Source: CAXDOZ01 sp963991145
GTDB lineage: Bacteria; Bacteroidota; Bacteroidia; Chitinophagales; JABDMM01
Direction of reading: 5' to 3'
Assembly: GCA_963991145.1 (NCBI GenBank)
Contig: CAXDOZ010000043.1
Location: forward strand, 1-17,795
DNA: 17,795 nt
Part shown: positions 6,907 to 13,443 of the stretch, in pieces
Numbering within the stretch: the stretch's first letter is position 1
Layout of the letters: every line of letters starts with the position of its first letter
The notes under the pieces: generated by a model
Database searches by the model: none
What the model saw: the letters and a program-made list of their open reading frames with translations, nothing else
Told to the model about the DNA's origin: nothing
Position numbers and translations under genes: made by a program

Positions 6907-6943
6907 AAACGTGTACCAAAAATATAAAAAATGGTACACGTTT
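6907..6943. repeat. 12-bp perfect inverted repeat upstream of the Fic gene (candidate operator)
   Basis: AAACGTGTACCA (6907-6918) and TGGTACACGTTT (6932-6943) are exact inverted copies separated by a 13-base A/T-only spacer. The repeat ends 8 bases before the GTG start of the Fic gene. Both its symmetry and its overlap with the putative -7 element suggest a binding site for a dimeric regulator, possibly the Fic protein's own winged-helix domain (inference). A hairpin in the 5' leader is the alternative. Confidence 0.8.
6917..6924 (-). promoter_or_regulatory. Candidate -7 element of the Fic gene promoter
   Basis: Minus-strand TATTTTTG (6924-6917) matches the Bacteroidota -7 consensus TAnnTTTG exactly. 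It lies in the spacer and first bases of one arm of the inverted repeat. A TTT, not TTG, is found about 20 bases upstream, so the -33 element is imperfect. Transcription would begin roughly 10 bases before the GTG start. Confidence 0.45.
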
Positions 6944-6967
6944 TAAACTCATGAGACTTTTTGTCTC

Positions 6968-7327
6968 CTATTGGGGATCCATCTTCTCATAGTCCAGCCT
7001 CACATTGACCTCACCATCTAGTTCTGCATCGAAGTATAGTTCGTGGTCAGCTAAAAGCTCTAACCTTAATGTCTCACCGGCTGCTAATGGTATCATGTTG
7101 AGGATCTCTCCATCTTCCTGAATCCTCAGTGAAAGCGGATTCTTTCCGAAGTTCTCAATTACTGCAATGCAATCTTCACCGTAATATGGATTGATGGAGC
7201 CATCCTGACCTTTTCCTTTGCCCGTCATGAGCATGACTTGCCCGGCTTCGAGTGAGAAATCAGTTTGAGCAAAAGAATCAAATTGAAAAAATGCGAGTAG
7301 TCCGAGAGTGATGATAAGTATTTTCAT
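6968..7327 (-). CDS. Small exported protein of unknown function
   Basis: I chose the ATG at 7327, giving 119 residues that begin MKILIITLGLLAFF. A TTG seven codons earlier only adds residues before a good signal peptide. Cleavage is likely after SFAQ near residue 21. The mature part is about 98 residues, acidic, and predicted mostly beta, with alternating hydrophobic strands and a single Cys. No family is recognised. It stands between the protease-RimK fusion gene (118-base gap holding a palindromic element) and the Fic gene (68-base gap holding an inverted repeat), so it may be its own transcription unit. Confidence 0.7.
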   Translation of the reverse strand: MKILIITLGLLAFFQFDSFAQTDFSLEAGQVMLMTGKGKGQDGSINPYYGEDCIAVIENFGKNPLSLRIQEDGEILNMIPLAAGETLRLELLADHELYFDAELDGEVNVRLDYEKMDPQ

Positions 7328-7384
7328 GAGCTTAAGAACAGGATGCAATAGGTCTGGTTTAAGGAAAGAAGTTAAGAAAGCTTA

Positions 7385-7439
7385 ATTATCCCACTGCGTC
7401 CGCCGTAGTTTCAACGAAGGCGGATCCCATTATCCCACT
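7385..7439. repeat. Short palindromic element flanked by 11-bp direct repeats
   Basis: ATTATCCCACT occurs at 7385-7395 and again at 7429-7439. Between them lies a 33-base segment (7396-7428) with an imperfect palindrome: TCCGCC (7399-7404) against GGCGGA (7419-7424), with inner CGT/ACG. The core CGCCGTAGTTTCAACGAAGG resembles, from memory, dispersed REP-like palindromes seen in Bacteroidota genomes. The direct repeats look like a target-site duplication from insertion of the small element. It is intergenic, 6 bases after the stop of the rimK-like gene. Confidence 0.65.
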
Positions 7440-7445
7440 ACCACA

Positions 7446-8825
7446 TTAACTAGTTCCCTTAAACTTCAAATCCTTCTCCAGCGCCTGAATCATTTTCCCG
7501 GCGACATCAACATTCGAAACACCTTCAATGCCTTCTAAACCAGGAGAAGAGTTCACCTCTAGAAGTAATGGGCCATTCTGACCGCGAATGATATCTACAC
7601 CTGCTACTTTCAAGCCCATGATCTTGGTAGCTTTCAAGGCTACTTTTCTCTCTGTTGGAGTGATTTTGATCGTTTTGGTAGATCCACCTAAATGAACATT
7701 TGCTCTGAACTCACCCGGAGCAGCAGTTCGCATCATGCTTGCCACAACTTTTCCATTTACCACAAAGCATCGAATATCTTCTCCCTTGGCTTCTTTGATG
7801 AATTCCTGAACCAGGATATTCGCCTTCAGGCTCTTAAAAGCATTGATCAAACTCTCAGCTGCTTTTTTAGTTTCGGCCAGTACCACGCCCTTACCTTGAG
7901 TTCCCTCAAGGAGTTTTACAATAAGTGGAGCACCGCCAACCATATTAATCAATTCCTCTGTGTCAAGCGGGGAGTTGGCAAATCCCGTAGTTGGAATCGG
8001 TAATCCGCTATTGATCAATAATTGTAATGCGAAAAGCTTATCACGCGATTTCGTAATTGAAAAAGCTGAATTCAGTGAGTAAACGCCCATGGCCTCGAAA
8101 TGCCTGGTTAATGCACAACCGTAAAATGTAGCGCTAGGTCTGATCCTGGGAATGATCGCATCAAAATTATCGAGGACTCTTCCGCCACGATAATGGATCT
8201 CCGGACTCTTACCATCTAGCTTAATGTAACAATCCTTTATTGTGAGGAATTCAACTTCATGTCCGCGCTCCTGTCCAGCTTCAATGATCCTTCTATTGCT
8301 GTATAGATTAGGATTACTGGCCAATAGGCCGATTCTTAATCCGGTAGGTTTTACAATATGGGAGCGGTAATACTGAGAAATAAGATCTTCAGAAAGCTCA
8401 CCCAGAACACATTTCGATTCTGGATCTACCAGCATTTTTCCTCGCATTGCCTGTCGGCCCAATAGCATCCTGAATCCCATGCTGTCCCTGTTGGTCAAAG
8501 TCACTTCAACCTCCCAGGTGTCTTCGGCAATTGAAAGAATGGTCTTGATCACATAGCGCATTTCGCTTACACCACTTGAGCTCTTAACTCTTCTCTTATC
8601 AAAAACAGGAGCCTCACAGTGCACAGTGGTTTTCCCATCATCCTGAAGTGGATGTACTTCGAATTTCACCCAGGGATTTCCCTCTCTTTTGAAAGGTGTG
8701 ATATCAACGGCATGAAGGGAGGACGTTTTTGCTCCTGAGTCTACCCTTGCCTTTAAAGCAGGGATATTGATCTCGGGGAATGCACACCATTCCTCACTTC
8801 CTACAATGATTTTTTCAGTAGCCAT
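7446..8825 (-). CDS. rimK: Fusion of retropepsin-like (RimB-type) protease domain and RimK glutamate ligase
   Basis: A 459-residue two-domain protein. Residues about 5-145 form a RimB/putative 'ATP-dependent zinc protease' domain with the retropepsin signature DSGAKTSSLHA (Asp29) and a closing MLLGRQAMRGK. Residues about 163-455 are an ATP-grasp ligase of the RimK family: LRIGLLASNPN start, QEFIKEAKGEDIRCFVV, and the metal-binding LLLEVNSSPG near the end (Glu423, Asn425). RimK adds glutamates to the C-terminus of ribosomal protein S6 in E. coli; RimB-type proteins act with RimK in Pseudomonas. Here both activities are in one chain, so ligation and trimming may be coupled (inference). It follows the DUF1428 gene by 41 bases but has a candidate promoter of its own. 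The other possible substrate is a non-ribosomal peptide or cofactor. Confidence 0.9.
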   Translation of the reverse strand: MATEKIIVGSEEWCAFPEINIPALKARVDSGAKTSSLHAVDITPFKREGNPWVKFEVHPLQDDGKTTVHCEAPVFDKRRVKSSSGVSEMRYVIKTILSIAEDTWEVEVTLTNRDSMGFRMLLGRQAMRGKMLVDPESKCVLGELSEDLISQYYRSHIVKPTGLRIGLLASNPNLYSNRRIIEAGQERGHEVEFLTIKDCYIKLDGKSPEIHYRGGRVLDNFDAIIPRIRPSATFYGCALTRHFEAMGVYSLNSAFSITKSRDKLFALQLLINSGLPIPTTGFANSPLDTEELINMVGGAPLIVKLLEGTQGKGVVLAETKKAAESLINAFKSLKANILVQEFIKEAKGEDIRCFVVNGKVVASMMRTAAPGEFRANVHLGGSTKTIKITPTERKVALKATKIMGLKVAGVDIIRGQNGPLLLEVNSSPGLEGIEGVSNVDVAGKMIQALEKDLKFKGTS

Positions 8826-8847
8826 GATTTAGCTTTTCTATAGAGAA

Positions 8848-8877
8848 TAAAACTATGGGAATTGTGCTATTCTACAA
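8848..8877 (-). promoter_or_regulatory. Candidate promoter of the protease-RimK gene
   Basis: On the minus strand, TTG (8877-8875) is followed after 19 bases by TAGTTTTA (8855-8848), one mismatch from TAnnTTTG. It overlaps the stop codon of the DUF1428 gene and would start transcription about 15 bases before the ATG at 8825. Confidence 0.4.
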
Positions 8878-9238
8878 GTGCTTTAAATCCTCCGTAAACC
8901 ATTCTTTCTGCATCAAAGATCAGTCGGTCTACATTGGTAAGAGGTGCCACGATCTCAGCCATTCTGGGATCATTTGGCACTTTCTCATTCGCGGAATCTC
9001 TTACTTCCTTAGATGGGAATAATACCCAACCGAAGATGATCTCTTCATCATCCTTTACCTCAGCGGCTTCTAAGAAAGATCTCGTTCCTTCCAGACTCAT
9101 ATCATCTCCCTGAAACTCGAAATAGGCAATTGCACCGTATTCTTTCCAGATCTCAGCAACCTGTTTAGCAACTTTCCTGTACTCATCTAAATGAGCTTTT
9201 GGAATCGGGAGGATGAAGCCATCAATGTAATTTGCCAT
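8867..9238 (-). CDS. DUF1428 family protein (YbaA-like)
   Basis: A 123-residue cytoplasmic protein with the DUF1428 pattern from end to end: MANYIDGFILPIPK at the start, then YRKVAKQVAEIWKEYGAI, EEIIFGWVLFPSKEVRD, and FDAERMVYGGFK at the C-terminus. It has a ferredoxin-like/dimeric alpha-beta barrel fold. No enzymatic role is established for the family, and no catalytic residues can be named. The length is normal. It lies 28 bases after the small membrane-protein gene and 41 bases before the rimK-like gene. Confidence 0.92.
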   Translation of the reverse strand: MANYIDGFILPIPKAHLDEYRKVAKQVAEIWKEYGAIAYFEFQGDDMSLEGTRSFLEAAEVKDDEEIIFGWVLFPSKEVRDSANEKVPNDPRMAEIVAPLTNVDRLIFDAERMVYGGFKALVE

Positions 9239-9266
9239 AATTGAATCTTTAGTCAGGAAGCGGAAT

Positions 9267-9728
9267 CTACAAGATCAGAAAGATCAGATCTGCAATTAGG
9301 AATGCAATAAGAACATAGATCAGGATCTCCATTTTTAATTTACTCCGGATTGAAAATAAAATAGAAACAAGAACCAGTAATGGAAGAATAAACCCTGATA
9401 CCATTCTTAAAGAAAAAACTGATCTATCTTCAGATGAAACCAATTTATACCAGTTTACTTCTTTGAAGATCGGGGAGATAGAGTATTCGATCATTCCATC
9501 CTCAAGGTCTAATTCTGCAAACTCCTCTGAAACTGAAAAATCGTGTTCGCTTGTATATACTCTGTATGAGTAGTGGTAGTTCTTCGCTGCATTATTGTAC
9601 TCCTGAAGCTCCTTTTTGAGCTCCACGATCTGATCGTTTACAATCCTGCCAGGCAGAAGATAATCAGCAAGAATGACAAGTGTCAAAAGGGCGAAGAAGG
9701 CGTAAATTGAATTTTGTAGTGTATTCAT
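9267..9728 (-). CDS. Hypothetical membrane protein
   Basis: A 153-residue protein with three hydrophobic segments: an N-terminal one (about 8-26), then a charged, aromatic-rich extramembrane part of about 80 residues with an initial coiled-coil-like stretch (QIVELKKELQEYNNAAKNY), and two closely spaced C-terminal helices (about 108-126 and 133-152). No known family is recognised. It sits between pirin (26-base gap) and DUF1428 (28-base gap) in what looks like one transcript, which is the only clue to its role. Confidence 0.72.
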   Translation of the reverse strand: MNTLQNSIYAFFALLTLVILADYLLPGRIVNDQIVELKKELQEYNNAAKNYHYSYRVYTSEHDFSVSEEFAELDLEDGMIEYSISPIFKEVNWYKLVSSEDRSVFSLRMVSGFILPLLVLVSILFSIRSKLKMEILIYVLIAFLIADLIFLIL

Positions 9729-9754
9729 TTCTCGGATGAACCTAACAAAAATAG

Positions 9755-10642
9755 CTACCCTTTCTTCCTGAAATCAGGGAATGGAATGTAGGTCTTATCT
9801 CCAGGCACTTTGGGGAATCTCTTGTTTTCCCAGTCATCTTTTGCCTGCTTCAATCGCTCCTTGCTGCTTGAAACAAAGTTCCAACTAAGGAAACGCTCTT
9901 CAGATAATGGCTTACCGCCAAAGATCAGGATCTGTGTATCCTTATCCATGCAGATCTCACATTCCTGATCAGTCTTGCTTACCAGCATTTGGCCAGCCGA
10001 GATCTTTTGATCTTCGGAAGTGATCTCACCGCGCACGATCACGAAAGCGATTTCTCCATCTAGTTTATCTCTTAGATCCAGTGTTGTTTCCCGATGCGTG
10101 CTAATATCTACCATGAATAGAGGAGAGAATCCTTTCAGCGGTCCTTCCTTACCAAAGCCTTTCCCGGCTACCAGCTTGATGGTCAAACCGTCCTCTTCCC
10201 AAACAGGGACACTGTCTTTAGAATAGAAGTCAAATTGAGGATCCATTTCCTCCAACTCCTTAGGCAAAGCCACCCAGATCTGGTAGCCATGCATCTCAAA
10301 GTCCTCTCCATTTCTAAGGTGCTGAGGAGTTCGCTCGGTATGAGTTACTCCCTTACCGGAAGTCATGAAACCGATATCACCCGGACCAATAACCTGAACT
10401 GCACCTGTACTATCGCGATGTTCTATCTCACCTTTGAAGAGATAGGTCAATGTGCTCAGACCGATATGAGGGTGCTGATCGACATCCATATATCTGCCAG
10501 GTCCGATAGTGGCGGGTCCCATATGATCGATAAAAGTGAAAGGACCAACCTGTCTTTTCTGACGAAAGGGTAGGAGCCTGCCTACGATGAAGTTTCCAAT
10601 ATCCGACTGTCGTTCCTCGACGATGAGTTTGTTGTTTGCCAT
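9755..10642 (-). CDS. Pirin family protein (metal-binding bicupin)
   Basis: A 295-residue bicupin. The Fe-binding set of pirins is intact and at the same numbering as human pirin: His57 and His59 in DQHPHIGLST, His101 and Glu103 in GVTHTE. The first cupin (about 20-125) is followed by the pirin C-terminal cupin (about 170-280). Some bacterial pirins have quercetinase activity and others modulate metabolic enzymes, so the exact role is open. It starts 34 bases after the COG0523 GTPase stop and is probably cotranscribed with it, placing a metal-dependent cupin under the same control as a putative metal chaperone. Confidence 0.93.
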   Translation of the reverse strand: MANNKLIVEERQSDIGNFIVGRLLPFRQKRQVGPFTFIDHMGPATIGPGRYMDVDQHPHIGLSTLTYLFKGEIEHRDSTGAVQVIGPGDIGFMTSGKGVTHTERTPQHLRNGEDFEMHGYQIWVALPKELEEMDPQFDFYSKDSVPVWEEDGLTIKLVAGKGFGKEGPLKGFSPLFMVDISTHRETTLDLRDKLDGEIAFVIVRGEITSEDQKISAGQMLVSKTDQECEICMDKDTQILIFGGKPLSEERFLSWNFVSSSKERLKQAKDDWENKRFPKVPGDKTYIPFPDFRKKG

Positions 10643-10676
10643 AAGATGAATTTAGGGCAAAACAACTCAAATCTGA

Positions 10677-11903
10677 CTAGCCAAGAGCAAATGCCCTTTG
10701 AATTGGCCAATCGTCTTCGTAACCTCTTTTAAGATTCAATTCTGCGATCTCGGCATCGGTAGCAAGGCAGTCGTTTAGATCAGACATGATCTTGTCTTTA
10801 TCCAAACCCTGACCAATAAATACAATCTCATTTTTGCGATCTCCAAAAGTATCATCCCAGCCCTGTTCAATTTCGGCCTGGTTTTCAACGAAAGCCATAT
10901 ACTGCTTGCGTTCAGCCATGTCCATACTCGACCACCAAACGCCTGCGCTATCCGCTTTTAATGATCCACCGGCCTGACCCCAAACGAGGGCTTGCTCAGG
11001 TCTGGAATCGATCCAGAATAACCCCTTGCTTCGGATAATTGAATGAGGGAATTTATTGACTACATAAGACCAGAATCGATCTGAGTGAAAGGGCTTTTTA
11101 GATCGGAATACAAAAGAGCTGATTCCGTATTCTTCAGTTTCCGGTGTGTGCTCATCTTTTTGCAATTCCTCTAACCATCCGGCGCTTTGCTCGGCTTCTT
11201 CGAAATTAAAAAGTCCGGTATTTAAGATCTCTGTCGGGTCAACTTTGCTGTAGCTTGATTCGATGATCTTGGCGCCCGGGTTTAACTTTTGAATTACAGT
11301 TTTAAGGACTCCTATGCTTTCTGGAGTTACAAGATCTGCCTTGTTCAGGATGATCACATTTGCAAACTCAACCTGGTCGGTCAAAAGATTCACGATCGTG
11401 CGATGATCACCTTCGATGTCGGTAAGGTTTCTGTCGGTTAGTCTTTCAGGACTACCAAAATCTCTAAAGAAGTTAAATGCATCAACTACAGTAACCATGG
11501 TGTCAACGTAGCTGAATTTCGACAGGTCGATATTGTTTTCTTCATCGATAAAAGAGAATGTCTGCGCCACTGGAATTGGCTCGCTGATTCCAGTACTCTC
11601 GATCAACAGATAGTCAAAGCGATCCTCTCTTGCAAGACGCTCTACTTCAACCATAAGATCTTCTCGAAGGGTGCAGCAGATACATCCATTACTCATCTCA
11701 ACTAGTTTTTCCTCTGTGCGGGAAAGAACGTTCTCGTTTTTCACGAGCTCTGCATCGACATTCACTTCACTCATGTCGTTGACAATCACTGCTACTTTTA
11801 GTCCTTCCTTATTGTGAAGTACGTGATTAAGCAAGGTGGTTTTCCCTGCACCTAAAAATCCACTGAGTACTGTTACCGGTAGTTTCTTTTCAATCGTATC
11901 CAT
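10677..11903 (-). CDS. COG0523 GTPase, CobW/YciC (ZagA/ZigA)-like putative metallochaperone
   Basis: A 408-residue G3E-family GTPase. Walker A GFLGAGKTT (15-23), the metal-binding CXCC as CICC (74-77, in SNGCICCTLRED), ESTG (102-105) and the NKAD guanine motif (187-190) are all present. The NDMSEVNVDAEL stretch and the long C-terminal CobW_C domain (about 275-400) put it nearer the zinc-starvation YciC/ZagA/ZigA group than to cobalamin CobW or UreG. Expected role is GTP-dependent delivery of zinc to a client enzyme under metal limitation (known for the family; inferred here). No ZnuABC or paralogue of a zinc enzyme is in the window. A palindrome overlapping a good promoter lies just upstream, as expected for metal-repressed expression, and the pirin gene follows closely. 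Confidence 0.92.
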   Translation of the reverse strand: MDTIEKKLPVTVLSGFLGAGKTTLLNHVLHNKEGLKVAVIVNDMSEVNVDAELVKNENVLSRTEEKLVEMSNGCICCTLREDLMVEVERLAREDRFDYLLIESTGISEPIPVAQTFSFIDEENNIDLSKFSYVDTMVTVVDAFNFFRDFGSPERLTDRNLTDIEGDHRTIVNLLTDQVEFANVIILNKADLVTPESIGVLKTVIQKLNPGAKIIESSYSKVDPTEILNTGLFNFEEAEQSAGWLEELQKDEHTPETEEYGISSFVFRSKKPFHSDRFWSYVVNKFPHSIIRSKGLFWIDSRPEQALVWGQAGGSLKADSAGVWWSSMDMAERKQYMAFVENQAEIEQGWDDTFGDRKNEIVFIGQGLDKDKIMSDLNDCLATDAEIAELNLKRGYEDDWPIQRAFALG

Positions 11904-11932
11904 GCTTGATTCAAGATTATTTATTGGAGCTG

Positions 11933-11961
11933 CAAAGCTATTAAGAAATGCCTAGATGCAA
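11933..11961 (-). promoter_or_regulatory. Bacteroidota-type promoter of the COG0523 GTPase gene
   Basis: Minus-strand TTG (11961-11959), 18 bases, then TAGCTTTG (11940-11933), an exact match to TAnnTTTG with accepted spacing. The -7 element is 29 bases before the ATG at 11903, giving a leader of roughly 20 to 25 bases. This is the best promoter match in the window. Confidence 0.62.
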
Positions 11962-11971
11962 CAGAGTTGCA
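11957..11971. promoter_or_regulatory. Palindromic operator candidate (Fur/Zur-type) over the -33 element
   Basis: TGCAAC-AGA-GTTGCA is a perfect 15-base dyad with 6-base arms. On the minus strand its second arm contains the TTG of the -33 element, so a bound dimeric repressor would block sigma factor. Size and position suit a Fur-family regulator, and the regulated gene type (YciC-like) is a classic Zur target elsewhere; the link is inference. Confidence 0.5.
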
Positions 11972-11986
11972 GGAACGATTGTTCGA

Positions 11987-12568
11987 TTATTTTTGATCTC
12001 TACCCAATTGCTCAACTTTGGCCAGCCATTTCTTTCTCCATTCTTCTTTTGAGTCTCTAAGAGGAGCAATATATGTTACCCCAACCGGCTTAATTCCGCA
12101 AAATTCCAGAGTACCTCTCTTGAATTGATTGAGCATTGGTCTTCTCATAAAGAGGCGGTCGAAAAAGTTAGGGGTATCAGCTGTTACGATGATCCTTGCG
12201 GATCTTCCTTTGAGAAGTTTTTTTGGTAATGGTTTGCCCTCTTCGAACTTAAATGCGATTCCCGGTAGGAATGCTCTGTCGATAAAGCCTTTCATAATTG
12301 CGGGAATACTGTACCACCACATTGGAAAGACCCAAACGATATGATCAGCGGCTTTTATTTTTTCCAGGGCTTCTACGAGATCCGGCTCCAGTTCCATTTC
12401 CTTTCGATAACCGAATTCCAGATTGGGATTGAAATTAAGATCGCGAATGATCAATTCACTCAATTCAGCTCCTGATTCGAGAGCACCTTTTTTGTATGCT
12501 TCATAGAGAGCGACATTAAAACTCTCTTTATCTGGATGTCCGCTGACTAAAAGGATCTTGCGTTTCAT
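11987..12568 (-). CDS. NAD(P)H-dependent oxidoreductase, flavodoxin-like (NQO/MdaB/KefF type)
   Basis: A 193-residue flavoprotein reductase of the Flavodoxin_2 family, which reduces quinones or similar electrophiles with NAD(P)H using bound FMN or FAD. The opening KILLVSGHPDKESFN binds the flavin phosphate, and FPMWWYSIPAIMKGFIDRAF (about 82-101) is the family hallmark around the isoalloxazine ring. Length is typical. It lies 84 bases downstream of the short-chain dehydrogenase stop and 83 bases upstream of the COG0523 start. No good promoter was seen before it, so it may be read from the dehydrogenase side. Confidence 0.91.
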   Translation of the reverse strand: MKRKILLVSGHPDKESFNVALYEAYKKGALESGAELSELIIRDLNFNPNLEFGYRKEMELEPDLVEALEKIKAADHIVWVFPMWWYSIPAIMKGFIDRAFLPGIAFKFEEGKPLPKKLLKGRSARIIVTADTPNFFDRLFMRRPMLNQFKRGTLEFCGIKPVGVTYIAPLRDSKEEWRKKWLAKVEQLGRDQK

Positions 12569-12652
12569 AAGGCCTGACGATTTCTTGCCTTAATATTATC
12601 GATTAATGTTGTTAGGAGAGTTGATGCTGATCAGCCCCTTTAGTAACATTTA

Positions 12653-13429
12653 CTACTTAGTCTCCTGCATTTCTCTGATCTGCTTAAGAACCATTTTCTT
12701 CGGCGCAAGTGGAGCAAAAGCCATGTTTATCTTTTGGAAAGTGGTCAATCCGGAAATGACATCCAACTTACCGGTCAGGATAGCATTGTAGCCGTCTTCT
12801 GCAACACTCCTGGCGCTAGCGGTTTTGTTGAATAGATCAGTTTTATCCATACCGGAGGTCCGGGCAAATTCAGTTTCAGTTGCTCCCGGCAGAAGTGCAG
12901 TAACTGTAATATTTGTATCGTATAGTTCTTCAGCAACTGCCTTACTTATTGACGTAACATAAGCTTTACTGGCATAGTATACGGCCTGCAGTGGCCCCGG
13001 TACCAAAGAAGCAGTAGAAGATGTATTTAAGATCTTACCACTATTTCTAGAAACCATCTCAGGAAGGAATAGATACATGAGTTCTGTGAGGGAGGTCATG
13101 TTTAAATTGATCATCTGCAATTGGCGGTCCCATGATAACTCATGAAATTTACCTCTCAAGCCAAAGCCGGCATTATTGATCAAATAGTCAACACTTAGGC
13201 CCTGGGCTTTTACTTCCTCAAAAACGTCTTTCGCAGATCCTGGAACACTAAGGTCCTTTGCGATAGTAGTAACCTTGACACCTTTCTTTTCTAATTCATC
13301 CTTGAGCTCTTTCAACTTGTCTTCTCTTCTGGCGATGATGATCAGATCTCCTCCTCGCTCAGCGTGAATGGTGGCAAATTCTTTTCCAATTCCACTACTC
13401 GCTCCGGTAATCAATGCTGTTTTGTTCAT
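12653..13429 (-). CDS. Short-chain dehydrogenase/reductase (SDR)
   Basis: A 258-residue classical SDR. TGASSGIG (residues 8-15) binds the cofactor, ARRE after the second strand suggests NADP(H), and NNAG is at 85-88. The catalytic Ser (TSSTAS, about 138), Tyr151 and Lys155 (YYASK) are all present. The substrate is unknown; the sequence resembles general 'SDR family oxidoreductase' (DltE-like) entries. I prefer the ATG at 13429. A TTG six codons further upstream would make a TTGA overlap with the stop of the DUF1028 gene; either way the two genes are tightly coupled (14-base gap with the ATG). Two short dyads follow its stop (12641-12655 and 12626-12635), without a T-run. Confidence 0.92.
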   Translation of the reverse strand: MNKTALITGASSGIGKEFATIHAERGGDLIIIARREDKLKELKDELEKKGVKVTTIAKDLSVPGSAKDVFEEVKAQGLSVDYLINNAGFGLRGKFHELSWDRQLQMINLNMTSLTELMYLFLPEMVSRNSGKILNTSSTASLVPGPLQAVYYASKAYVTSISKAVAEELYDTNITVTALLPGATETEFARTSGMDKTDLFNKTASARSVAEDGYNAILTGKLDVISGLTTFQKINMAFAPLAPKKMVLKQIREMQETK

Positions 13430-13443
13430 TTTTTTTGATTTGG

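Noticed and set aside
6953..6967. GAGAC-TTTTT-GTCTC hairpin between the small exported protein and the Fic gene
   Set aside because: A 5-bp stem is too weak to call, and on the minus strand the loop is A-rich with no T-tract after it.
10235..10573. 112-codon plus-strand open frame opposite pirin
   Set aside because: Antisense to conserved metal-binding motifs; no family features of its own.
12626..12655. GCTGATCAGC and TAGTAA-CAT-TTACTA as a terminator or operator after the SDR gene
   Set aside because: Both dyads are short, there is no T-run, and no promoter was seen next to them; chance is a fair explanation.
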